From Mycteria americana (Eukaryota; Chordata; Aves; Ciconiiformes; Ciconiidae), in the NCBI RefSeq assembly GCF_035582795.1, contig NC_134373.1, forward strand, positions 27,498,501 to 27,562,500: a stretch of DNA of 64,000 nt. Direction: 5' to 3'. Below the pieces are notes generated by a model that saw nothing but the letters and a program-made list of their open reading frames with translations, made no database searches and was not told the DNA's origin. The translations under genes and the position numbers were made by a program. This document shows positions 26,900-37,459 of the stretch, piece after piece (position 1 is the first letter of the stretch; each line of letters begins with the position of its first letter).

Positions 26900-27770
26900 C
26901 ATAGCTTTTGCTTGGTATCTTCTTAAACACGGCAATGAGTTCAGCATTATACCCTATTTCGACCTGGAATCGGTCTTCCCCATATTTCACACATTTTCCT
27001 TTTGTAACACTATTTGCTTTCTTGCAAGAGGCAGCTTCAAAGGTAGAGCCTGCACCAGCAGAGTTGGTCAGCTTCTGCATCCTACCACTGGCCTGAGAGG
27101 CACCACCTCCCCCTTCTCTTTCCATCGGTCTGCTTATGTTTACCAGCATTTCTGAATCACTCGGGGTGGTGCTGCTTGGTGGTGAAACATATTTTATGGC
27201 AGATTTGTTCTGATTTTGTAAGTCTTTAGTACCGTCAGGGTGCCCGTTATCAATTAATCTAGGATGAGATGGTTCTGTAAGGTTTTTGAAAGCTTGGTAG
27301 CATTTGGGCTGCTGGAATGTACCAAGATTAATTAAAGCTTGTTGTCCATGTTCCTGACCACCAACATCCAAGTAATGTTTATGGGAATAACTCAGAGAAT
27401 TTGGGATGGTTGTAGGGAACTGCTTAATGCCACCTGCTTGTTCCGAGTCCTCTGAACAATTCTTTTGTTGCTCTCCATGTGAACCAGCCATCTGTTGGTT
27501 TGCAGTGTAATGATTATAATCTTTCTGAAGATAGCTCTTCTGCTCCGCAGGACTGTTTGGATTCTGTTGGTGCTGGCTAATGAACCTGACATGATTGTTT
27601 TCTTCCTTCAAGGTTCCCCAATTGCCTGAACTCTGTTCTTTCACCTGCGGTCCAGCAATCCCTACCTGCCCACCTCTCTGGGCTGCTAGCCTCTCTGCTC
27701 TCCTAGCCAAAGCCTTCTTGCGGTTCTCTTCAATTCTTCTCTTTTGTTCCTCTGTAAGGCCTGACGACAT
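26900..27770 (-). CDS. SMARCAL1: SMARCAL1 coding exon 1 (RPA-binding helix, start of HARP1)
   Basis: This 871-nt stretch codes for residues 1-290 and ends in phase 1 (…AGC TAT G, then GTAAG). I chose the ATG at 27768-27770 (MSSGLTEEQ) because it aligns with the human start MSLPLTEEQ and has A at -3. An in-frame ATG nine bases upstream (27777-27779, adding MLK) has T at -3 and is less likely. Residues 5-32 form the charged helix that contacts RPA2 (LTEEQ…IEENRKKALARRAER). A long low-complexity, Ser/Gln/Asn-rich linker follows. HARP1 begins at KGKCV (257) and runs through RFQVEIGYNAELIAVFKKIPS. The linker is poorly conserved in the family, and the total is 27 residues longer than human up to the ATPase. 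The in-frame reading beyond 26900 is intron. Confidence 0.96.
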
Positions 27771-27859
27771 CTTCAACATTCAAACAATAAATCTGAATCA
27801 AAACTGCATTGGGAATTAATCACAGAGACACCTGCTTCTTTACAGGAATGGAGGCCAGT
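27771..27859 (-). other. SMARCAL1: Probable 5' UTR part of SMARCAL1 exon with a strong acceptor
   Basis: On the minus strand an uninterrupted run of 27 T (27864-27890) is followed by GTAG and then ACTGGCC, an excellent 3' splice site. The exon would start at 27859 and give 89 nt of leader before the start codon. The noncoding first exon should then lie in the CpG island near 29 kb. The acceptor is visible; its use is inferred. Confidence 0.6.
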
Positions 27860-27863
27860 CTAC

Positions 27864-27890
27864 AAAAAAAAAAAAAAAAAAAAAAAAAAA
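27864..27890. repeat. 27-nt poly-A (poly-T in SMARCAL1 sense)
   Basis: It directly precedes the putative acceptor of the first coding exon of SMARCAL1 and so would act as its polypyrimidine tract. Such a long homopolymer is likely to vary in length. Confidence 0.9.
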
Positions 27891-28440
27891 CCAGCAAAAA
27901 AAGACCAGAAGTTTCAACTCTGTTCCCCCCAAAAATGCTTATTGTATTGATAATACAGTATTATTATTATTACTGTAACTGATCCTACACAAAAACTTAG
28001 TAGTACAGCAAAGCTGTCAGACCAATGCTGAGCCATTATCAGCAAGCAGACGCTGACAAGTACTGCTGGGGCTTTGCATGCCAGTTCCACATAGATAAAA
28101 TATATGGGAAAAGGAGAAAACCCCTATTCCACTACAGTTCTGAGCACTCTTCTCTGCAAATCCCAGCAGAACTGATAAAATAGCCAAGCACAGGGACACC
28201 GTGCAGTGCAAAGGCAAATGCAGGCAAAGCAATACATCTCTGCACAGCCTTGTGTGGAAGCGTTTCATATTTCTGGTACCTAACAGCAAAGATGGGACGA
28301 CACCCCATCTTTCCTGATGGCCTTCCAGTTCTTGGGTATCTCACAGCATGCAGCAGATACATACTCATCCCCAAAGGGCAGAGTCAGCACCTGCCTTGAG
28401 AAAGGTCCACTCACAGGTCAAGGACCGTCTGATAAAAGCG
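27891..28440 (-). other. SMARCAL1 5' intron, unremarkable
   Basis: Between the first coding exon and the CpG island. AT-rich at first, then increasingly GC-rich. No element seen. Confidence 0.6.
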
Positions 28441-28892
28441 AAGACCTGGCTCCTACCACATCTCCCAGGAGCTGGCCTCACTCCATCTACTCCCTGCCTC
28501 ATGCCCCGGGGCTGCCCGCCTCATCCAGCACGCAGAGACCTACTTTCCTCACCACCCTGTAAGAAGTGAGGCTGACTCCTTGCCCCGCTCCTCTCCCAGG
28601 CACCAAGCTCCCCTGTCCCACACTCCACCGAGGTCCCGGCTCCCATCCCGCAGGCTGGGGTCCCCCGCCGTCCTCAAGGACCACCCGCCATACCAAGGGG
28701 CCCAGCACTACCGCACCCCACTGGGGCCCAGGGGCTACGCCGCAGGCCGCGGTCCCTCCCTGCTCCCCGGGGGCTCCACTAAAGCCCGCCCTGGGCTCAG
28801 CCCCGGCCCAGCCGCCTTCCCCTCCCCACAGGCCCCCACACCCACCGGCTGGCAGAGGCCTGGTACGCCGCCACAGGGCGCACAGCCGCGCA

Positions 28893-28913
28893 GACTACAA
28901 CTCCCAGCAGACC
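28893..28913 (+). promoter_or_regulatory. ZNF143/THAP11-type site 1
   Basis: GACTACAACTCCCAGCAGAC matches the known SBS consensus ACTACAAnTCCCAGCATGC except for the last few bases. Confidence 0.75.
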
Positions 28914-28952
28914 CCGCTCTGCCGCCCAGCGGCACCGAACGGCCGGCAGCGC

Positions 28953-28971
28953 GCAGCATGCCGGGAACTAA
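28953..28971 (-). promoter_or_regulatory. ZNF143/THAP11-type site 2 (core only)
   Basis: The minus strand reads TTAGTTCCCGGCATGCTGC. The TTCCCrGCATGC core is present but the ACTACA half is missing. Confidence 0.55.
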
Positions 28972-28990
28972 GCCGTGGCGCGGAGCGCTC

Positions 28991-29011
28991 GGCACGCTGG
29001 GAAATGTAGTC
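28991..29011 (-). promoter_or_regulatory. ZNF143/THAP11-type site 3 (near consensus)
   Basis: The minus strand reads GACTACATTTCCCAGCGTGC C, the full-length SBS element with ACTACA and TTCCCAGC halves. It is the best of the three. Confidence 0.85.
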
Positions 29012-29021
29012 TTCTGCTCAC

Positions 29022-29034
29022 GGCGCCATCTTAG
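29022..29034 (-). promoter_or_regulatory. YY1-type site
   Basis: The minus strand reads CTAAGATGGCGCC, containing the AAGATGGCG YY1 core. It lies 11 bases from ZNF143 site 3. Confidence 0.75.
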
Positions 29035-29299
29035 GGGCGCTGAGAGCTGCGTGGTCTCGCCGTGGGAGTCGGGAGGCCGCCCATGCCACCCTCTCGCAGG
29101 GGTTTGGCTCAGGCCCACATGCGGGGTGCGGGCCCCTGCTGCCTGCCACGGGCTGAGGCTTTGCCCTAGACAGCACCCAGTGCTGCATGGCTGGGTCAGG
29201 GCTCCCTCACCAGCTGCCTCTGGTGTGTGGGGACAGGTATGCCAGGGCATGTGGCTTTTAAATGAGTGACTAAGAGTGGGGAATAAAAAATTGAGGTAA

Positions 29300-30162
29300 T
29301 GCATGAGAAAGGGTGACAACACTGTTGTCAGCAGTGAGGAGATAATCTGCCCCAGGGTGTTAAGAGCAGCGGCTGACATTGGTGCAAGGCCACCACCTGT
29401 AATCTTTGAAAAGTAGTGGAGATGAGGGGATGTCCCTGGCAACTGGAAGAGGGCAAATGTCAGAGCTATCTACAAGAAGGGCCCAAAAGAGGACCCAGGA
29501 AACTACAGGCCCATTACTCTTACTCCAGTCCCTGGGAAAGTAGTAGAGCAAGTCTTCCTAGAAACTATCACAAACCAAATGATGCAGGTGATTGGGAAAA
29601 GCCAGCACGGATTTACCAAAGGCAAATCATGCCCGACTAACCTGATCACCTTCGACAACAAAATAACATTTTCTGTCTACATGGGGAGATGGGGAGAGCA
29701 GTGGATGTTGCTTACCTGGAATTCAGCAAAGCATTCAACCCTGTTTCCCGCAGCCTCCTCCTGGAAGAATTGGCCAGGTACAGACTGGAGGGGTGGTCTG
29801 TGAGAAGGGTGGGAAGTTGGCTCACAGGCACTCACAGAAGGCAGTGATCAATGGGTTTTACTCAGATTGGCAGCCTGTCACAAGTGGGGTCCCTCAGGGA
29901 TCAATACCAGCCCCACGCTGTTCAACAAGTTGCACCAGAAGAGGTTTCACCTTGATGTAAGAAAGAAACTTTCTACAGTGAGAACAATCAATCACCGGAA
30001 CAACCTCCCCAGGGACATAGTAGGGTCCCCATCACTGAAGGTTTTCAAGATGCAGTTGGACGGGGTGCTAGATAATCTCATCTAGGCTCCCTTTCCGACA
30101 AAACATTGGACCAGATGATCTTTTGAGGTCCCTTCCAAACTCGGCTATTCTATGATTCCGTG
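29300..30162 (+). mobile_element. CR1 LINE copy with internal deletion
   Basis: Sense to the plus strand. It runs through the 5' part of the reverse transcriptase region (CTACAAGAAGGGCCC…GACCCAGGAAACTACAGGCC, then GCCAGCACGGATTTACCAAA, then the GGGGTCCCTCAGGGATC block of the GVPQGS motif). Near 29925 it jumps from the LFN box straight to the C-terminal tail (AGGTTTCACCTTGATGTAAG…AACAACCTCCCCAGGGACAT). It ends in the CR1 3' sequence TTCTATGATTCCGTG. Several frame disruptions show it is dead. The left boundary is approximate. It sits just upstream of the SMARCAL1 promoter. Confidence 0.9.
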
Positions 30163-30228
30163 AACACCTTCATAATAAAGTAATTACTCATATTTGCATC
30201 AAAGTTCTGAATAAAAGGGTCTCCCACG

Positions 30229-30352
30229 TGTCATGGTTTAACCCCAGCTGGCAACTAAGCCCCACACAGCTGCTCGCTCACTTCCCCCCCTCAGTGGGAT
30301 GGGGGAGAGAATTGGAAGAGTAAAAGTGAGAAAATTCATGAGTTGAGATAAA
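30229..30352 (+). mobile_element. Endogenous-retrovirus LTR fragment
   Basis: It begins TGTCATGGTTTAACCCCAGC and continues CAACTAAGCC…GCTGCTCGCTCACTTCC…GGGATGGGGGAGAGAATTGG. I recognise this from memory as the 5' edge of an LTR common in neoavian genomes. Similarity stops at about 30352 (GAGATAAAGAAAACC), so only the first ~124 bases remain, with no internal region or second LTR. It lies 66 bases beyond the CR1 end. Confidence 0.65.
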
Positions 30353-31976
30353 GAAAACCAGCACATCAGGGTTTTAATTATACATGGGGCTTGATTATAC
30401 ACATCAAGCCGCCCTTCCTGGACAGTCATGATCCCTGTGTGCATGAGAGCAATACCTGGGGAGAAAGCAGAGAAAAGGCCCTGGGGAGCACCGTAACCCT
30501 CTCCTGTCTCTGACTTTCACTACCCTGCCCAGTGGCAGGTATGGAGCTGCCATCCCTGTCCCCACATGCCATTTTCTCCCACCTGACAGACCCTTTGGCT
30601 GGGGACACTGAAGCCAGCTGGCTGTTTCACAGTTTATTCGTTCTTTTCTCTCTGCTGGTTAATTAGAAAAGGTTATCCTTAAATTGCTTCCTGATTAAGC
30701 AGCAGTGACTGCCATTAGTCAGGAGCTCATCAGCCCAAGAAAAACAAGGCAGGCAGCAAGAGCAAGGTGCGACTCAACACACGGCACAACCCTGGGAGTG
30801 CTGCTGCTCCCCTGGGAATCGCGCACGCACAGACGTGAGCACGCCATGTGCACACAGGCGCTTGCAAGCATGCCGCTTTTAAAGAAAACCAGAGGGCTGA
30901 GGAGAGGTCCAGGCCCAGGGTTTTGTCCCAGCTTCTCTTAAGAACAGAGTAAAAGTCAAACCCTTTTCCAGATTCCAGGCCCCCTCACTGCAGAGCAGGT
31001 TTGCTAGGAAAGGATGCTCAGCCCCATGGTCTCTGTTCAGATCCTCTGCCATTGCGCTTTCTTCCCCTGCAAGCCAGCAGACTCCAACTGGCTACACAGC
31101 ACAGAGCGAAAGGAATGGATGAGACACCTTTTTTTTCTCCTTCTTGTCACACTTTTAACTGCGCAAAGCTAAACCAGATCCCAGTGTCACATATGGGAGA
31201 GAGAGAGAGAACATGCAGAGCATAACCCTGCAACTGTTTCCAGCCACCTTCTCCCCCCCAGCAGCTGTCCAGTTCCAGGTCTCTGGTGATGGCTCCTCAT
31301 GCTTTGGGAGATCTGGGAGAAAAAAATAAACTTGGGAAAAGCGGAAAAAAGCCCCTATCGAGGACTGTCCCCAACTTGTGAAAATGATGGGAGTGGAGCA
31401 TCATTTGCAGAGAGCTCTTGGGTTGCACGGTCAGGCAGACACACAGACAGACGTTGAAGCATTTGCTCCATATGGCACAACTTCAGCGAGGCACAAGGAA
31501 CAGCCCAGCCATGCAGAGAACAGACCTACAAAATGAGAGGCCGTTTGCGAGCAGTTTGCTGGTAGCACTCCAGGTGTCCTTTCAGTCAGAACATGTTTCC
31601 AGCAGTGGCTTGGACTCACCCTCCATCTACTGGGTCAGGGAGCAGAGATGCAGTACGAAAATCCTGGGAGGACTGGAAGGATTAGCACACCCCAGCTCTG
31701 CTGCAGAGGAAATGGTTCACCCACTTCCAAAGAAACGCTCCGATCGGTGAAAAAAATATAAGGAAATGAGGTTCTCAGTGCTGTTCTTACCAGGATCTTT
31801 CCATCACTTGATCGTGCTCTAAACATCCTCCCATGGTCTGGGCTGGCTGGTCCTGACTGCTGGCTCCCAAATGAGGACAGAACCGCCTGCTTCGTACAGC
31901 TTGTATAAGCAGCAGCTGATGTCTGAAATACAAGTGACCCAAGACTCCAGAGCTATTCTGGAATCTCATGGATTGT

Positions 31977-32014
31977 CCTCTGGGGGGTTTTGAGCTCCTC
32001 TGGGGGGTTTTGAG
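31977..32014. repeat. 20-bp tandem duplication
   Basis: The unit CCTCTGGGGGGTTTTGAGCT at 31977-31996 is followed directly by the same 18 bases at 31997-32014. Both copies contain a G6 run. Confidence 0.85.
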
Positions 32015-34324
32015 GAGGCCCTACTGCTGTCATATTGAATGTATTTGCCCCACTCCACTGCCTTGCCAACACACCTTGGTGGTTCTCCACATGGACAGAG
32101 CTGGCCGCCTTCATCCTGGATGTGTGGCCAGCCTGCACTCTCTGCTGGGGTTGAACTGCATGCAGAGCTGCTGTGTGTAGCAAGGCCATCCAGCAGGCAA
32201 CGGGAAATCAGCCCAGGCTAACAGCCCTCAGATGCCCCAGCTTCTTGGAGGGTTTTGGTAGCCCACACTGAGCTCAGAGACACCATTACCAGTGCCCAAA
32301 TGTGCCAGTCTTTGACCAGCTGTGGAGAACTTGTAGTTGCACCTTCTAAAATAAATTAATCCTATGCTCACGAGCCTTATCAGTTCCTTTCCAGCTAAAA
32401 CCAGTCAAGTGGCTGGACTGAGGACATGCAGGTCAGCTCTTCAGAGAAGGTCTTGGGGCAGGAGTGTCAGAGAAAGGCCCCTGGACTGGCACAGCTTCTC
32501 CTGGTTGGAGAAACCGTTTCTTGTGGGCTGCTAGGGTCTGACCTGAATCCTTTTTACAGCACCTGTCCTCTGCAGGCTGCAAGCTTGTGCTTCCTAATGG
32601 GGAACCAGAGCCCTGGGCTTGGAGGGGCAGGGGGTGCTTGGGTTTGGAGGGATGCTGACACTGCATCCCCCCTGTACCAGTTCTCCCTGGGTTTCTTTTC
32701 TTAGACAGCTGTTAATCCGCCCTACTTTCCCTCTGCCATCAAGGCACGTCAAGGACCATGGCCTGCTGGCCTGTTTGACAGCCCAGCTACTACCGCAAGT
32801 TGACTCTGAATCACGCCCTTTCCCCCAAGCATCTTTGTAGCACCAAAGACAAAATTTGGAGTTTGCTGAATCCAGCTGCCCTTGAAACTCTGATGAAAGA
32901 GGACCTGCAGAGGCTTTTCTGTGAGCTTTTCCAGAACAAGAAGGCTGCTCCCCTCCTCTGACTGCCAGCTCAGTGAAGACCACTTCTTTTTCCCTGCTCT
33001 TTGGCCACCCAGTGCAAGGAAAATTAGTCACCCTCCACTCTTTTGAAGCAGCGTCTTTTATCTACACAGCTTGTTCTTCCCTGGCACGCTGAAGCCTTCC
33101 TGCTCTTGTTTATAGTACAACCCCTCCAACAGATTGCAGAGTCTCTTTTCTGCCTTCTGTCCTTCTTGGCTGGATTCCTCTCCACAGCTCCAGTCCAGAG
33201 CAACGGTCTGCACAGCACATGGCCTCTGCTTTGCTGCCAGGCTGCTGCCATGCTCACAGCACTGCTGCAAAGCTGAGCCGACTCTTGATCTGTTATGCGA
33301 TGCAGCCCAGGTGTGGGGGGCAGTTCACTGGCACCCAGAACAAAGATTTAAAAGAGAAAAAAAAACCCACCTCCTACATTGACATGCAAACAGTGTTTCC
33401 AAATCTTCTGTGTCGCCAGCATTTACCACAACGTGAGCTGTGATCCAGCTGGGGTGAGGGCATTAGCAATGTGGACTCTCCAATGTCTTATAATATGCTT
33501 AAGATCAGGGCAGAGCACATCCCTCTGCTCTACACAACTGAGTTATTTTTGTCCAGATGCTGAACAGAACTTGGTGAAACACGGTTGAACTGGCAGAAGG
33601 GTGCAAAGTTGGAAGGAAAGGCTTATGTGCACACACAGAGAATTCAACTGCGTAAGCTTTATTTCCTTAGGAAACCAGGCTAAACAAACCAAAGTTGCAT
33701 TCCCAGTTGTATTCTGGAGCTTAAATTACTGGCCTGGTTTTCAAGCTCAGAATAAGCAGCTAATCCTATGGCCTTAGTATTGATGTGAAGCCAACTTTTG
33801 AGATCCTGTTTGTTAAAGCTAGCCACAGTTCTCTGCCCTTTCTCTTCCTGGTGCATGAGAGACCCAGAGATACAGAGAAGTCCTTTAAGCAGGAGCATCA
33901 GAGGTCACTGAAGTTAAATAATTAACCACCAATGTAATATTAATGGTCCTTTGCCCTTGCACACAAGCGGCATCTCTCCTTGGAAAACTCAAAGCATAGT
34001 CCAGACCAAGAGGAGCTGGCGGAGCAGCTCTGGACTTCTGTGGGATGCAAAGTCTGATGCCAAGGGGGTTTCCAAGAGACAGACCCAGGGTTGCGTCATG
34101 CCCAAGACTTTCCTAAAAGCCCTGAGCTTACAGTGGGTTCTGATACCACTGTTTGCTATCCTCTGCTGTGACTTAGACAGGAGCAGCATAAGACCACTGC
34201 TTTAATTAGGAACGCGGACTCAGCACAGGACTCTCTTCTGCCTCAGTCTTCATTCAACCAATGATGCAGGAAGGTTGCTCTCATCTTAGAAACCTCCATG
34301 AATGCAGTGCATGGAAAGTGAGCC

Positions 34325-34400
34325 AGAATCTGGCCTTGGCAAACAGCACACTTAAGCACACGCTTAACTTGAAGTGTGTGCTTAAGCTTGTTAAGCCTCC
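34325..34400. repeat. Old palindromic interspersed repeat (hairpin core)
   Basis: CTTAAGCACAC (34351-34361) and GTGTGCTTAAG (34376-34386) are perfect 11-bp inverted arms around a 14-nt loop. The surrounding words (AGAATCTGGCC, GCTTAACTTGAAGTGTG) recall a palindromic ancient repeat seen in turtles and birds. The hairpin is certain; the family is from memory. Confidence 0.6.
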
Positions 34401-37400
34401 TCCTTCAACAGAGATGATTTTCCTTTATGTTGGGAGTCTCATCTGCTACAGAAGGGGGGAGTCACAAGGTGATTTGTTTGTTATATTTTTTTGCATAGCA
34501 GCCTGATCTAGAAAACACTTGCTGTCAGCTGCAGTATTTTGCTACCAGCTTGTCTCAGTGACTTCCACTGGGCTCCTTGGGATAGCAATTATTCCACAAC
34601 AGGGAGTGCTCTTGGAAGTGGCAGGGCAGCGTGCTCGCAAGACGCTGCTGCAGTCTGCCTGGGCGGTGCTATATGTCTCTCATTATAAATAACGTAGGGT
34701 TATAGGCAATGGGAATGCACGTGACTTTATTTAGGGGGGGTGTTTCCCCATTTTGATCACAGTAAAAATCGTGATAGCCAGATCCTGAGAAACAGCTACA
34801 AAGGTTCTGTTTAAAAGAATGTGACTACAGAAAGCAGATGCTCATCAAGTTAAATAAGGAATTTAATTAGCCTGCATTTTATCTTGTTTTCAGCAATATG
34901 ATGACAAATCGCATCTTAATAAAATAACATTAGGGAGCAGCACAATTCCAGTGCTTCAGGAAATGAGAAGCAGTATAAGTTACAGGCCTGTTCCCACCAA
35001 AGAAGTCATTCTCATTCAGAAATCTGACATGATGTTAAGATGGATAATGTTTTAGCAAAATGGTCCTCTGGCATTTAGAAAGATTTACAGCCACTTTTGG
35101 CTTTAAAAGGCTTAATATAGGGTGGGAGGGGAGAAGGAAGTGGAAGAATAGCTCAAGGGACTGGTAGTGCAATTAATATTTTTTTATTCCTATGGCGGCA
35201 CAGGCATGCAGCGTTCTTTACAGGTGAATAAAAAGAGTTGTCCTTTCCCCAGTGGGGCTATAACTAAACATAGACATTTAGTTAGTACAACAAGCAGTGG
35301 GTTTAGTGTTTGTCATGTAGTCGAACATGTCCAAATTCAATTACAAACTCACATTTGATCTAGGAAATCAGTTTTGTGTAACATCATCAGGACAGGTCTT
35401 GCCTCACCCTGAGAAAGGTTCATGAAGGATCCACAGAAACTTCACTCATGCCATGGTTTGAGGCCTGCAAAAGTTTGTCTAAGCTCAGTTGTAGCTTCTG
35501 GGACTTGAGAAACTAGCATTGTTTGGAATATTTCTGTCCAGTAAAAAGAATTACAAAACAAAAGAGTTACAACAATAAAAGATGATGAGATTTAGCTGCC
35601 TTATACAAGAATAAAGGACCTACTCATCCCATTCAGCATGGTTGTTCACTGAATGCTTTCTTTTGTCTGTACCAGGGGGCGGAACAATGTTTGAGGTGAT
35701 AGATCATGGGATTATCACATAGCTGTCCACTATAAAATGCACAGTTTGATCCTGGGTGATATCTTGAGGCAATATATTTCACATGCTGATCATATGCTGT
35801 AACAACAGTTATTCCTGGTGGTCTGCCTGACATTCTCCATCTTTCAGATTCAGTGGTTGCTCCATAGCTCTTTTATTAGGAAAGGAGAAGAGTGCAAGAG
35901 TTGTCCGATTGGATCTCTTGTCATGCGAGGGTGCACACATACACAGACAGTACACACATTGAGTTTATACATGTATACATATTTGTGCATATACAAATAT
36001 ATTTGCTGATAGACTAATTTTCTGGATTAATGATTTAATGTATTAATCTGAGATTATGCTGCTATTGCTGAGGACAGATATGCTTCAGAAGTTGTTGATG
36101 AATTGGGAGTCTTCTGCCAGTAACTTCTTGGCCTGCATTTAGTTTAGGTTGATGAGGGCTGAAAGCTGTTGCTCTCTGACAGCTGTTCACTGGTGTATGT
36201 GAAACGAGTTTATGATTCTTGATCCAGGTCCTAGAAAACAGATGTCCATGCTACAAAACCCACCTTTGCTATTTAGACCCTTGCTAACACTGTCTAGAGG
36301 GATGGTGATGAAGCTCTGCTCATTTCTATGGGGCAGCCTTGAATCAAAAGACAGTGCAGAAGTATGGGTTTGGAGTGGGTCTCCTCTTTTAACAGGCAAC
36401 AAATTCCTTTTAAAATTATCTTGCAGGAGCTAGATTTAAGACTGAGTGTAGAAGGGTGAGGTTTTCCCTTCTTTCTATTGGTGGAAAAAATTTCGAAATG
36501 TATTGACCTGGAAAATCCAAGCTCAGAAGCAGCAGCTGGGTTTTCAGCAAGTCCCTTGTTTCTTTCCTTGTTGTCCATCTGAATTCACTGTAACACAGAG
36601 AAATCAAGCATTGCCTCTGAGGTCAAGTAAAGTTTGGAAATGGCCACCATTTCCGTAAAATTTTGCCAGGATGGGTGGTGCTGCCCCGTGCTCTGAGAAC
36701 GCTGCTTGCTGGATGTGAAAAGCTCAGGTCTGTAAGCAGTGGTGGGGATGACTTTTCTCATTTGCAGAGCTGTTTGCAGAATTGGACCCTAAGCCCTCCT
36801 GGAGCGGATTGTGAAGCAATGCACAAATCAAATCAAGATGCTGACTGTGACTGCATCACGGCACAATATCATGCTGACAGAATTTGAGGCTAAAAGCAGT
36901 GACATTCATGTCTAGCGATGTCCAATATATCATCTGGTTGTAAAGTGACAACTGAATCCTGGAGGACAAAGACTAACCCCCGTATGCCCTGCAAATATTT
37001 TCCAGTCCACAGACAAGTTAAAGACCAGGTCTTGAAAATAATTTGATGCAGCGCCTGAACTTGACCTCTTAACAGCAGAACAGGTAGTTCCCTCCAAATT
37101 TGCACATGCTGTCAGGTTTTATTCATGGCCATGACACCATGCAGTATTAATGTTCCCTGTGGATGCAACCAACTTTTTTTATAGATTTTCCAGACTTTCA
37201 TTAATTACCTAATTGGCGCACAGTAATATAAGAAATGAAGTGTATTCCTATAGGGCAGTCATACTTCAGACAGGCACCAAGCTATTTGCAAGCAGAATTA
37301 AAAACAAACGGGAGAAACATTTTCAGTTGTCCCTGCTTCATCCCCAATTTCAGCAACAAAGCTGATATATTGCCAGGTACTGATCCCACTACCGGGGATT

Positions 37401-37436
37401 TGTCCAGGTTGAGAACTTATTAGTGCTTGTTTGAGG

Positions 37437-37459
37437 GAAGAGGGAGAGAGAGAGAGAGA
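37437..37459. repeat. (GA)n microsatellite
   Basis: A short GA dinucleotide run with minor interruption. Confidence 0.9.

Larger units (their letters stand above)
3991..27859 (-). other. SMARCAL1: SMARCAL1 gene body (5' two thirds), annealing helicase
   Basis: This entry joins the nine coding exons listed separately. SMARCAL1 (HARP) is a nuclear SNF2-family ATPase that rewinds RPA-coated DNA and remodels stalled replication forks. The exons join in frame into 644 codons: RPA-binding helix about residues 5-32, HARP1 from residue 257, HARP2 from residue 361, SNF2 ATPase from about 458, with GLGKT at 488-492, DESH at 576-579 and SGTP at 606-609. All internal junctions are GT/AG with matching phases. 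By recalled alignment to human SMARCAL1 there is a constant offset of 27 residues in the ATPase part, so the window ends at about human residue 617 of 954. Motifs IV-VI and the C-terminus must lie left of base 1. Human disease positions R561 and R586 correspond to R588 and R613 here and are both arginine. The gene is divergent from MARCHF4, as in human. Confidence 0.97.
28440..29120 (-). promoter_or_regulatory. SMARCAL1: CpG-island promoter of SMARCAL1
   Basis: GC content and CpG frequency rise sharply here, with the densest part at about 28730-29110. The core (28893-29033) holds three ZNF143/THAP11-type elements and a YY1-type element, a composition typical of TATA-less housekeeping promoters. 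YY1 is oriented as AAGATGGCG on the minus strand, where it usually lies just downstream of the start site, so transcription probably starts near 29040-29060 and runs left. A plausible donor for a noncoding exon is CCG|GTGGGT near 28845. Start site and donor are inferred; no TATA box is visible. Confidence 0.8.

Noticed and set aside
28566..29442. ORFs of 147-235 codons over the SMARCAL1 CpG island
   Set aside because: They overlap promoter motifs and a CR1 start, lack any family resemblance and occur on both strands at once.
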